Assembly (NCBI RefSeq): GCF_030272615.1
Contig: NC_081408.1
Span: forward strand, 765,450,330 to 765,514,329
DNA from: Cryptomeria japonica
Lineage: Eukaryota > Streptophyta > Pinopsida > Cupressales > Cupressaceae
Direction: 5' to 3'
Length of the DNA: 64,000 bases
In this document: one piece after another, positions 11,933 to 22,756 of the stretch
Layout: every line of letters starts with the position of its first letter
Numbering within the stretch: the first letter of the stretch is position 1
Made by a program: the position numbers and the translations under genes
Notes under the pieces: model-generated
What the model saw: only the letters and a program-made list of their open reading frames with translations
What the model was told of the DNA's origin: nothing
Databases searched by the model: none

Positions 11933-12657
11933 GGTTGGTAGTTTGCGGCCATTACCAAGTCTCACTTTCTCTGAAAGTGACAATACATCCTTCCAGCAAC
12001 CTAATAACGCCTCACTCCATATTGAAGGATTTATCAACCAACATAGAATCAAGCGAGTCTTGATCGACAATGGAGCAGGCCTAAATATTTGTACATTACA
12101 ATTGGTCACAACATTGGGATATACAGTTAAATCAGTGGATCCCCGCAAAAAAGATAACCATAAAAGCCTATGATGATGTGGAGCATTCATCCAAAGGAGC
12201 AGTTATGTTACCAATCTGAGTGGGCCCAGTGGTGAAGCACATCATATGTCGATTTCTGGACCTTCCTCTGTCGTATAATTTGTTGTTAGGAAGACCTTGG
12301 ATACACGCCATGCAAGCCGTTCCATCCACCTACCACCAATGTATCAAGTTTCCTCATAACGATGTAGAAATTACAATCCTGGGTGATGCAAATCCCTTTG
12401 CATATTGTCACAATATCAACCATCAACCAGAGATTACCATTCCCAACAACAGAGAAGCTATCCCATCCACATCATATGTAATTCCAACCTCTCTTTCTAG
12501 TTCAAACACTACTATACCCAAGCAAGAGAAGCTAAAGATGAAAATGGCAGAAGAAGGTCCTGGGGAGTACAATCTCAGCCAACTCTTTTGTGTTGGGAAA
12601 CTACCCACTTCTCCTAGAACTCATGTAATCCTCAAAGATTACTTCACACACCACTAG
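11933..12657 (+). pseudogene. Tat element aspartic protease (broken)
   Basis: Contains the retropepsin active site as VLIDNGAGLNICT (near 12057), where most relatives have D-S/T-G, and the downstream flap-side motif LLLGRPWIH (near 12283). A dimer of this domain cleaves the Gag-Pol precursor. The frame shifts once between the two motifs, at a run of A residues near 12150, and a TGA sits near 12217. DNGAG for DSGAS-type motifs is seen in other plant Tat/Athila proteases, so the N need not be a defect. Confidence 0.8.
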
Positions 12658-13370
12658 TCAAGCCAACATGCACTTTGACACCTTTTATCCTTGGAAAGAG
12701 TCAAGAAGAAGAGACCAGAGATGAGGACTTAGCAAAATGAATCTATAAAGATCCTATCACCACTGACATCCCACAAGCTAAACTTCCCACAAATCAATAT
12801 GGAAAAGGCCTTCTCATTATGAAAAGAATGGGCTATGATGGTTAGAGTGCTTTGGGACCTTGCAAGCAAGGACGACATGAGCCGCTGCAACCAGAATTAA
12901 AGCCTAAAGATAACGCTGGATTAGGCTTTCAAAAGGAGATTCTCCCTAAAATTAGATTCAAAGGGAAACCCAACAAACCTTTATATCATCCTAATACTCT
13001 AAAGAGGTCACCCTTAATTATATCAACAACACCAAAAACCACACCAATTGCCTCAATGTGGCTGAAAATCCCAGCACTCACATCCACAACACCAATCATC
13101 CCACCAATCAAACCAGCAACCCCATCAGCAGCATCAACTGCATCAATAGCACCATTAGCAGTATTAGAACCCCCAACAGTATCGACAACACTAACAATTC
13201 CATGAGAAGCAGTAGATTCAACAACGCCGATACTCCCAGTATCGGATTCACTGATCCCAATAATCCTTCCTGCAACACCAATCATTCCATTTACAAAGGT
13301 ACATCAGCCGATCACACTTGCGGTATTTAACTCAAAAGATATCTCGGTATGGTATAGTAATCAGATACTG
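12658..13370 (+). pseudogene. Tat element G-patch domain and Pro/Thr/Ile-rich linker
   Basis: About 12795-12930 encodes a glycine-spaced motif, NQYGKGLLIMKRMGYDG, then ALGPCKQG and LGF, which fits a G-patch, a short RNA-binding or helicase-stimulating motif found downstream of protease in several retroelements. One TAG falls inside it (about 12844). It is followed by a low-complexity segment rich in Thr, Pro, Ile and Ala (13010-13330). The copia element interrupts this linker at 13375, and the linker resumes at 18938 with acidic/serine-rich sequence. Confidence 0.65.
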
Positions 13371-13375
13371 GAAAG

Positions 13376-14081
13376 TGTAGAAATTCTATCGCAGTCACTG
13401 ATTATTAATCTCCTATCTCATAAAAATTATTTAACTGCTGAAAATAAATTTACAGCTGAATATTGAAAAATAACACAACTGCAACTTCACTAAAAATACG
13501 GAAATAAATAAGCAACACAAGGACACAATATTTTTGGACAATCATCCCTGGAAAAACCCCTAAGGGAAAACCAGTTCTACAGATGGAAAATATATTAATC
13601 TTCAGCAATATAAGAATTACAAAAGAATTCCTTGCCTCTTAATGGCAGAACTCCAACAAACTCCTAATATCTCCTGCTGATATCCTCCACTGCTATATCA
13701 ATGCTATCACTGCGCCTCTTGCTAACACTGCAAGACTATTTGCTATCACTGCAAATTCTTCTCAAAACTTCTTTTTTTTCCAAATGACCCATGACCCCTT
13801 TTTATACTACTTTGTTGGAAAACCAACGGCCAAGATTAATTCAAACCAACGGCTGAGATTAAGACAACTCAATAACCAATTACTAATTTTGGCTATGAGG
13901 TGTCACCTAAAAAAGAGCCACTATTAAATAACAATTGTTTTTATCCTAACAATACTTGTTTGACAAAAGCAACCATTTTCTAATTCTAGGTCAAGACGAA
14001 CAGCTGTCCAAAACTACCCATAACTAATGCTGTTATTTCTGGGTAAGGACGAACAACTGTCCAAGCTACCCATAATTAACA
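13376..14081 (-). repeat. 3' LTR of the copia element
   Basis: 706 bp, on the minus strand starting TGTTAATTATGG and ending CTACA. A TATA box TATAAAAA is the complement of 13799-13806. The purine tract lies immediately upstream (complement of 14082-14093). The pol stop codon TAA (14076-14078) is within the first six bases of this LTR. Confidence 0.95.
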
Positions 14082-17000
14082 CTCCCTCTTAGCGAGGAAG
14101 CTGTTCTGCACGACACCCATCTTATCTCTAAAGAAGATAAATTTTGCCTTCCCCAATGCCTTTGTTAGAATGTCTGCTACCTGCTCCTCTGTAGGTATGT
14201 ACTGTAGCTGAACAATCCCCCTCTGTACACAATCCCTGATGAAGTGATACCTGATGTCTATATGTTTCGATCTATCGTGAAACACTGGATTCTCAGTCAA
14301 CTTGATGCAACTCTGATTGTCGCAATGTATCACCGTAGTCTCAACCTTCTGACCAAACAAGGCTACTAGCAACTTCCGAAGCCATATAGCTTCACACATC
14401 GCCATGCTGGCTGCTATGTATTCTGCTTCTGATGAACTCAAGGCCACAGATTTTTGCTTCCTGCTGAACCAAGAAATAACTCCTGATCCCAAGCTGAAAC
14501 AACATCCTGAAGTACTCCTTTTGTCCGTTGTACTGCCTGCCCAATCTGTGTCAGTATAGCCTATCAACTTGATACCTTCACCTCGAACATATCTGATCCC
14601 GTACTCAATTGTACCATGAAGATAACACAACACATGCTTAGCTACCGTCCAATGCACTCTCTTTGGCTCTACCATGAACTGACTAAGAGAGTTTACTGCA
14701 AAGGCTATATCTGGCCTGGTGTTGACCAAATACATGAGCGAACCAATCAACTGCCTGTATAGGGTGGGATCAACATCCTTTTCCTTGGATGCATCTACCT
14801 TCCTCCAATTAGTGATCATGGGTGTAGACATGGCTTTGCAATCTTCCATCTCGAATCTCTTCAAGATTTCAATGCAATATTTCCCTTGACCAAGGAAAAT
14901 CTCTCCATCAGTCTGCCACACCTCCATGCCTAGAAAGTAGTGCGTAAGTCCCAAATTCTTCATCTCAAACTCTTCTGCAAGGTCCCTCTTGCAATCCTCT
15001 ATGAGCCCTAGTGCACCAGTAAGAAACAAGTCATCCACATATATAACAAGAATGAGAACCTCACCCCCAACCACCAAGTAGTAGAGGTTCGCATCAGCCT
15101 CACTCTTCACAAAGCCCATTTCCTGCAAGTATGTATCAATGCGCTCATACCACGCTCTGGGAGCCTGCTTGAGTCCGTATAAGGCTTTCTTTAATCTGCA
15201 CACGTGGGTCTCTTTGTTGTGTGCTACAAAGCCTTCTGGTTGTTCTATGTATACCTCCTCCTTCAATTCTCCATTAAGGAATGCTATCTTGACATCCATT
15301 TGATGGATCTGCCATCCCATCTGTGCTGCAAATAAGATTACAGCTCGTATAGAAGTATACTTGGCCACAGGAGCAAATGTCTCCTCATAGTCTATTCCCT
15401 CCTTTTGAGAGAACCCCTTGGCCACAAACCTCGCCTTATATTTCTCGATGCTACCATCTGCACCATGCTTTATCTTGAAGATCCAGTGCGATCCAACTGC
15501 TGCTCTATCAGTTGGTCTAGGCACTACCTCCCATACATCATTCTGCATTATTGAGTTATATTCCTCAACCATAGCATCTCGCCATACCTGATGCTTTGCA
15601 GCTTCCTAATAGCTGGAAGGTTCACTATCTACCAATTGGCTGACTAATGCCACATAGTCATTGAACTTGGCTGGTTGTCTCCTCTGTCTTGTACTCTTCC
15701 TAGGAGCTCCCACAGACTCCTGAGTATCCCTTTGTATGTCTTGAACCTCATGGTTCCTACTGCCAACTGTAGAGGATGAAATATCAACCTCTATATCATC
15801 TAGATGCATATCCTGCTGCACCAGTTGCTCCATACTCTGTGAATCTTCACTACCTGAGTCTATGCTTGTACTAGTAACTGTACTTGAGCTTTGCTATCCT
15901 TGACTTGGACTTGGAGCTTTCGTTGGCTGCTCACTCCGATCATCTGTTGGTAAATCTCTGGATCTTCTAAACGCCTTGTCCTCCATGAACTTGACATCGC
16001 GTCTGACAATAATTCTTCTGGTCCTTGGAATGAACATCCTATATGCCTTTGAAGTTTCACTATACCCAACAAAGTACCCCTTCTCTGCAGTCTGATCTAA
16101 CTTGGTACGTGTGTCTCCAGGAATAAGGCAATATGCCAAACTCCCAAATATCCTAAAGTGACCAACATCTAGCTTCTTCCCCGTGAAAGCCTCCTCTGGT
16201 GTCATTTTCCCTAGTACCTTGTGTGGAACCCTATTCTGAATGTAGACTGCTGTACTACACGCTTCTACCCATAAGTAGCGGGGCATGTCCTGGTCATGTA
16301 GCATAGCCCTTGCTGCCTCCGAAATAGAATGGTTCTTCCTCTCAGCAACTCCATTCTGCTGTGGATTGTAAGGAATAGTCCACTCTCTCTTGATTCCTTC
16401 TCTAGTACAGAAATCCTGGAAGTCATTTCCTTTGTACTCGCCTCCATTGTCTGACCGAAGAACCTTTATCTTCCTTCCTGTTGAGTTCTCCACAAGAGCC
16501 TTGAACTCTTGGAAGCGACTGAAAACCTCATCCTTGGTCTTCAAGAAGTATATCCAGGTCTTCCTGGAGAAATCATCAATAAAGGTAACATAATAGTCAT
16601 ATCCTCTAAGAGACTTTGTCGACATTGGTCCATATACATCTGAATGTACTAGATCAAGAACACCCGTAGATCTGGTGTCACTCCTTGGAAAAGATGCTTT
16701 CGCAAACTTTCCCAACACACATCCCTTACATACATCATCATGCTCTGTGCTCACCTCTGGAACACCTGTCACCGTCTCACGAAGCAATCTAAGTGCTCCA
16801 TGATGAATATGGCCCATCCTCCTATGCCATAGCTCTCCAAGTTCTCTAGGGTTACTGCTACTCATGAGTGCCTTAGGAGTATCAAACTGCAACCTATAAA
16901 GGCGACCACTCCTAACTCCAATAGATACAGGTGATTTCCAATCTTTATGCTTAATCAAAACATGCATCCCTCTAAAGAGAACATTATACCCTTTATCCTG

Positions 17001-17300
17001 AAGGACAGATACAGAAACCAAATTCATACCTAAGCCTGGCACATGCAACACATCATGAAGAGGAATTACCTTTCCATTCTCCCTCTGAAGCTGAACAGTC
17101 CCTTTCCCAACTGAGTTGAGCTTGGACAAGTTCCCCATAGAGATCTGGATTCTGGTGTTCTCCTCCTTGTAGCTGGAGAAGTACTCTCGAACTCCTGTCA
17201 TATGAAATGACGCCCCACTGTCTATATACCACACACTCTGTGAGGTTGAGCTAATCATACAAGCTATGAGTGCAAACTCATCCTCCAATCTACTAGAGAG
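14076..17300 (-). pseudogene. pol: copia Pol: protease, integrase, RT, RNase H (two in-frame TAG)
   Basis: In order on the minus strand: protease WYIDSGASFHMTG (about 17225); integrase with an HHCC finger (HRRMGHIH ... CKGC) and catalytic core residues in LVHSDVYGP, RSDNGGEY and QNGVAERKN; RT with QMDVKIAFLNG and YVDDLFL; RNase H with GYTDTDWAGS, SSSEAEY and CDNQSC. Catalytic residues are all present. The frame is the same as gag throughout, but TAG codons at 15894-15896 and 15606-15608 cut pol in the variable spacer between integrase and RT. The C-terminus runs through the purine tract and stops inside the LTR, so the tract is also coding. Length (with gag 1349 codons) is normal for copia. 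Confidence 0.95.
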
Positions 17301-18122
17301 CTACTCTGCACTTGCTGAAGCTGCCACTTGGTTCTTACCCTTCTTATCTTTCTTCCTTTGTGGGCAATCGCTGACATAGTGGCCAAACTCGTGACAACCA
17401 AAGCACTTGACCTTAGATAGGTCCTTCTTCTTCTTTTCAATTTGTGAATTTGCTCCTTTGCTAGATCCCTTCTTTGTTTTCCCCTTTCCCGCTAGGGCAA
17501 CATTTTCTTGTTCTACCTCACTTTTCTGACTCTTGTTGTTGGCTCCATTGACAAGACTTAGTCTAAGCTCCTCTTGAGTGAAATCACTCCATAGTCGATC
17601 CCAGCTAGGTAAGGTGTCTCGTCCATTAATAACTTGAACAAAGACATCCCATTGCTTAGAAAACCCATTTAGGGCTATTCTTACTAGCTCGTCTTCATTT
17701 GGCTTATCTCCAACAGCTGCTAACTCGTCCTTGACAAGTCTAAGCCTGGTGAGGTAACTTGTAACATCTTCTCCCTTGTTCATCCGGGTATTCCTCAATT
17801 TTTCTCTGAGAATCAGCTTCCGGTTAGTGGTAGCATTCTGGTACAAATTCAAAATGGCGTCCCACATCTTCTTCGCTGTATCTAACTCTGCGATATGTGG
17901 AACAACATGGTCCTTGACACCATCAAGGATTATCCTCCTCGCCTTGGCATCATCCTTCTTGTATGCTGCAAGTTGTACTGGATCTGTAGCTACCGCTACA
18001 GTACTGGTAACATATTCCTTGATACCATTCTCTTCCAGCAATAAAGAAATTCTGGCTTTCCAGATACCAAAATTTGAGGCACCATCCAATCTGTCCTGAT
18101 CTCTCAAACCTGTTGAGGCCAT
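17301..18122 (-). CDS. gag: copia Gag, ending at an in-frame TAG before pol
   Basis: 273 codons from ATG 18122. The N-terminus MASTGLRDQDRLDGASNFG and the following ~180 residues are the UBN2/copia Gag domain, with a lysine-rich stretch and then a CX2CX4HX4C zinc knuckle CFGCHEFGHYVSDC near the end. Gag packages the element RNA into particles. The frame is open throughout. The stop TAG (17301-17303) is in the same frame as pol, and the sequence continues open beyond it. Most copia elements make one Gag-Pol protein, so this stop is either a lesion or an unusual Gag/Pol boundary; two similar TAGs further on favour a lesion. Confidence 0.9.
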   Translation of the reverse strand: MASTGLRDQDRLDGASNFGIWKARISLLLEENGIKEYVTSTVAVATDPVQLAAYKKDDAKARRIILDGVKDHVVPHIAELDTAKKMWDAILNLYQNATTNRKLILREKLRNTRMNKGEDVTSYLTRLRLVKDELAAVGDKPNEDELVRIALNGFSKQWDVFVQVINGRDTLPSWDRLWSDFTQEELRLSLVNGANNKSQKSEVEQENVALAGKGKTKKGSSKGANSQIEKKKKDLSKVKCFGCHEFGHYVSDCPQRKKDKKGKNQVAASASAE

Positions 18123-18214
18123 CTCAAAGAAATAAAGGAAAACAATAACTCGAAAGAGGTCAAGCTCAAATTTCTTTCCTTTGCTTAGGGTAAACCTTTT
18201 CTACCCTCAACAAA

Positions 18215-18226
18215 GCTCTGATACCA
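18215..18226 (-). promoter_or_regulatory. copia primer-binding site (initiator tRNA-Met)
   Basis: On the minus strand TGGTATCAGAGC, directly next to the LTR end. This is the standard plant copia sequence complementary to the 3' end of initiator methionine tRNA, which primes minus-strand DNA synthesis. Confidence 0.93.
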
Positions 18227-18932
18227 TGTAGAAATTCTATTGCAGTCACTGATTATTAATCTCCTATCTCATAAAAATTATTTAACTGCTGAAAATAAAT
18301 TTACAGCTAAATATCGAAAAATAACACAACTGCAACTTCACTAAAAATACGGAAAGAAATAAGCAACACAAGGACACAATATTTTTGGACAGTCGTCCCT
18401 GGAAAAACCCCTAAGGGAAAACCAGTTCTACAGATGGAAAATATATTAATCTTCAGCAATATAAGAATTACAAAAGAATTCCTTGCCTCTTACTGGCAGA
18501 ACTCCGACAAACTCCTAATATCTCCTGCTGATATCCTCCACTGCTATATCAACGCTATCACTGCGCCTCTTGCTAACACTGCAAGACTATTTGCTATCAC
18601 TGCAAATTCTTCTCAAAACTTCTTTTTTTTCCAAATGACCCATGACCCCTTTTTATACTACTTTGTTGGAAAACCAACGGCCAAGATTAATTCAAACCAA
18701 CGACTGAGATTAAGACAACTCAATAACCAATTACTAATTTTGGCTATGAGGTGTCACCTAAAAAAGAGCCACTATTAAATAACAATTGTTTTTATCCTAA
18801 CAATACTTGTTTGACAAAAACAACCATTTTCTAATTCTAGGTCAAGACGAACAGCTGTCCAAAACTACCCATAACTAATGCTGTTATTTCTGGGTAAGGA
18901 CGAACAGCTGTCCAAGCTACCCATAATTAACA
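18227..18932 (-). repeat. 5' LTR of the copia element
   Basis: 706 bp, same length as the other LTR with about 12 substitutions and no length change seen. A TATA box TATAAAAA is the complement of 18650-18657. The ~100-bp leader to the gag ATG at 18122 includes the primer-binding site. Confidence 0.95.
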
Positions 18933-18937
18933 GAAAG

Positions 18938-20445
18938 CTACTCAGAGACCGACTCACATGAGTGGGAATTTGATTCAGTACATCTCAATACTTCAGATGA
19001 GGAAGATGCATCACCATCTCCACCTCACAAAGAAATCCCCATTTACGGAGAAGCACAAATTAAAACCTCTTGGGTTCATGAACTAGAAACATCTTCCACA
19101 GACCCTACGTCACATCCTACGCCCAATTCTGACAGGGAGAGTACCATCAACGACCTTCACCATAATGTCTTAACCCTCACTGACACATCCCATGAACTTA
19201 ACCTGATCGATGAGGTAATGCCCATTATCCATCCTAAACTCATCGAATGGAACCAATATAATCCCCCATGCCTTGACCAATTCCAAAACGATGAGGTGAT
19301 CATGCGGGGATCACAAAGCTGGATTTGCCATTGAACTTAATAGCGCAATATACTTTAGGGCAGATGCCAAACCTTTTAGCTGCAAAAATATAACAATAAA
19401 ACATGGAGCTTCCAATGAAAACCATACTATGGCATTGTTTGATCCCACAAAAGTAAAAAGAAAGACCGTATCCAAGGGTGAAAACCTCTTTGAGGCACTT
19501 GAGGATGAAAGGTTTGACATCCTCCTTTCTAGTGCAAATCAGGAACGATCAACGATTCTTATTGAGGAAACAAAAGAATTCAATGTGGGGACTCCTGAAA
19601 CTTCTCATCACATACATCTGGCATCTCTTTTAACTCCAGAGGAACAACCTAAGTTTGTAGAATTCTTCCAGAAGCATCAGATCAATTTTGCATGGTCATA
19701 TGCAGACATGCCTGGTCTTGATCCTGATTTAGTCATGCATCACCTCACCGTAGCAGAAGGAGCTAAGCCTGTCAAACAGACGCTTCACAAGATGCACCCC
19801 CAAATTGTGGTACTAGTCAAAGTAGAACTTAAGAAACTCCTGGATATTGGTTTTATTAGACCAATTGATTATGCAGATTGGATATCCAACATTGTGCCTA
19901 TCGACAAACCAAATGGGGGCATCTGTATCTATACTGACTTTAGAGATCTAAACAAGGCATGTCCTAAAGATGACTTCCCCCTACCGAACATTGACATGAT
20001 CGTGGACCTAACAGCATGACATGCCATGCCCATGGGGAACATATTGTTGGAATGTAATGCCTTTTGGTCTAAAGAATGCAAGGGTGACCTATCAAAGAGC
20101 AATGACCACCATTTTTCATGATATGATGCATACCATAATGGAAGATTATGTTGATGACTTACTGGCAAAATCATTAACAAGAGAAGGTCATCTGGAAATA
20201 TTGGAGAAAATCTTTGATAGACTGGAACAATATCATGTTCGACTCAACCCAAAGAAATGTGTCTTTGGAGTAACCTCGAGGAAGCTTATAGGATACATTG
20301 TCTCAAGCAAAGACATTGAGGTCGACCCAACAAAGGTCAAAGTAATCATGGACATGCCACCTCCAAAGAATATCAGTCAGCTAAGGACATTACAAGGACG
20401 GCTACAATCCATCCGAAGATTCTTGCACAACTGGCAGATAAGTGT
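18938..20445 (+). pseudogene. Tat element linker and reverse transcriptase, motif A deleted
   Basis: The Pro/Thr linker resumes after the copia insertion and leads to RT at about 19680: FAWSYADMPGLDP, IRPIDYADWISNIV, FRDLNKACPKDDFPLPNID, then PWGTYCWNVMPFGLKNA, MEDYVDDLLAKS (YVDD at 20147-20158) and the thumb-side KCVFGV. RT copies element RNA into DNA. About 80 bp are missing near 20018-20030: the text jumps from the residue run after IVDLTA directly to PWGTYCW, removing the FMDG-type motif that carries the first catalytic aspartate, and shifting frame. Stops also occur near 19330-19345. This RT is inactive. Confidence 0.88.
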
Positions 20446-21677
20446 CACCCTTTACACACCTGTTACACAAAAGCATCCGCTTTCAATGGGATACCAGATG
20501 CCAACAAGCATTCCAGATGCTTAAAGACTATCTCATGAATACGTCATTGTTGATCCCACCAGATCCAAGTAGACCTCTATTACTCTATATTTCAGCAACA
20601 AATACAACATTTGGAGTACTACTGGCTCAACACAATGCAGAAGGGAAAGAGTGTGTTGTTTACTACATCTCTCGCACATTGGTTGGCTATGAACTCAATT
20701 CCACACCTATTGAGAGAGCTTGCCTAGCAGTAATCTTGGAGGCCACTAAACTGAGGCACTACCTGTTAACACATAAAGTACAACTCATTGCAAAGATCAA
20801 TCCACTAAAGTATTTACTCAACAAAGCAACATTGACAAGCCGCTTGGCCAAATGGGTGATGATTCTAAGTGAATTTGACATTGAGTATGTGGACCGTAAG
20901 GCTATCAAGGGCCAAGCTATTGCAGATAAGTTGGCTGATGCACCTCTCATAGGTGATCATCCTCTCATTTCCAATTTTCCGGATGGAGAGATATTCATGA
21001 TCACAACAGCACAACCATGGAAACTATACTTTGATGGTTCCTATACTAGGCATGGCTCGAGGGAAGGCATTCTATTTATCACACCTCAAGGTGACAGCAT
21101 CCCGAAGTCTTACAGGCTCACATTTCCATGTACAAACAACATAGCAAAATATGAGGCCTTGATCATAGGACTCCAACTAGCCATACAATAAAAATTGAAA
21201 GAGTTACTGATATATGGTGACTCCCAACTGGTCATCCGACAAGTCACAGACGAATATCAGACCAAGGATGATAAACTCCTACCGTACAAGCAAATGGTGG
21301 ACAATTTAAAGGCATCATTTACTACTATCACCTTTGAGCAGATACCTAGAGATCAGAATCGAGTTGTTGACGCTATGGCTACCATTGCATCTCTCCTAGA
21401 TCTTCCACAGAATTCAACACTCTATGAGTTCTTGGTTGAACAACTTTGGATTCCTGCTTATGATATCCTTGAAACCGAGATTATATTTTGCCTTGTTGCT
21501 TCCGAATCCCCATGGTATGGTGAGTTCTACACCTATCTACACGATCACACACTTCCTCCTAACCAATCGAATAACCAACATAAAACTTTCATTTGCCAAA
21601 CCGCTCGATATACCATCATTGCTGAAACCCTATACCGACGTAGTCTTGATGGTACTCTCCTTCGATGTCTAGAATAG
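20442..21677 (+). pseudogene. Tat element RNase H and second, archaeal-type RNase H
   Basis: Another frame shift at about 20445-20520 leads into the Ty3 RNase H (LLLYISATNTTFGVLLAQ to EFDIEYV), partly degraded. It is followed by a second RNase H beginning PWKLYFDGSYTRHGS (about 21014), with NNIAKYEALIIGLQLAI and YGDSQLVIRQV carrying the expected D, E and D residues. This archaeal-type extra domain is characteristic of Tat elements and is thought to help remove RNA or primers during replication. A TAA at 21189-21191 splits the second domain and a TAG at 21675-21677 closes the frame before integrase. Confidence 0.87.
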
Positions 21678-22756
21678 GATGAGATAACAAAGGCCTTGGA
21701 AGAGGTACATGAAATAATTTGTGGGACTCATGCAAGCGATCCTTCCTTAGCAAAGAAGATCATGCATGCAGGATACTATTGGCCATCCATGAAAAAAGAA
21801 TCCTATTATTTTGTCAGAAAATGCAAGAAGTGCTAAGTTCACAAAGACCAGATACATGCACCAGACAGGAATTGCAACCAATCACAACACCATGGCCCTT
21901 CTGTCAATGGGGACTTGACCTTGTGGGTAAAATCCATCCATCTTCATCCAATGACCACAAATTTATCATTACCACTACTGAATACTTCACAAAGTGGATC
22001 GAAGCTGTTCCACTTACCCAAGTCACCAGCAAGCAGATCGCCTCATTCATCCTTGATTACATCATTTGTCGGTATGGTGTACCCATGTCCATCATCACAG
22101 ATAACGACCTTCTTTTCAAAAATCAGGATGTTTGTGAGATCTGTGAGAAGTTTCACATCCAACACCGCTTTTCCACTCCCTATTACCCACGAGGAAATGG
22201 TCAGGTTGAAGCATCGAACAAGAACATATTGTGAATCCTAAAGAAGACAGTCAATGATGTTGGTCGTGATTGGTACGTTCAATTAAATCCAACACTATGG
22301 GCGTATCGAACTAGCATTCGAACCCCTACAGTCGCAACTCCCTACTCACTAGTCTATGGTGCAGAAGCTATCTTACCTATTGAGGTTGAGATACCATCTC
22401 TACGGATTTCCCTGCATAATATCATAGATGATGAAGCATACTGAGTATCACGTCTTCAAAACTTGGAACTACTTGATGAGAAATGACAAGCTATATACAA
22501 TCACCTCAAAGCCTATCAGCAGTGCATGAGTAGAAGCTATAATCATCGATTTAGACCTCATACATTTGAGGTAGGTGATCTTGTTCTTCGAGAGAATCCT
22601 CATAACCAACCAAACAGAGAACATCAGGGAAAGTTTGAATCAAAGTGGTTGGGTCCATATGTTATCACTGCTGTATTTGGGTCCGGGGCATATCAGTTGG
22701 CTACTTCAAAAGGAGAACCGGTAGTAGATCCGATCAACAACATGCACCTCAAATAG
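21678..22756 (+). pseudogene. Tat element integrase (broken)
   Basis: An HHCC zinc finger (EVHEIICGTH ... CKKC, with a stop just after the last cysteine) leads to the catalytic core: WGLDLVGKI, SIITDN and NGQVEASNK supply D, D and E. A C-terminal module with KWLGPYVITAVF and GAYQLA resembles the GPY/F domain; no chromodomain is visible. Integrase inserts the DNA copy into chromosomes. Stops near 21834, 22232, 22441 and 22484 and a frame change between the finger and the core inactivate it. Three later stops are TGA. Confidence 0.87.

Larger units (their letters stand above)
13376..18932 (-). mobile_element. Complete Ty1/copia retrotransposon, nested in the Tat pol linker
   Basis: Two 706-bp LTRs (13376-14081 and 18227-18932) flank gag and pol in the copia order protease, integrase, RT, RNase H on the minus strand. 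A perfect 5-bp target duplication GAAAG lies at 13371-13375 and 18933-18937. The primer-binding site complements initiator tRNA-Met, and a purine tract precedes the 3' LTR. By eye the LTRs differ at about 12 sites (~1.7%), the most recent LTR-element insertion here that I can date by LTR comparison. The 1349-codon reading frame from 18122 to 14076 is uninterrupted except for three TAG codons. Confidence 0.97.

Noticed and set aside
12986-13330. Overlapping frames on both strands rich in Ile/Thr/Asn or Gly/Val
   Set aside because: Low-complexity linker of the Tat polyprotein; only the plus-strand frame in register with the G-patch is meaningful.
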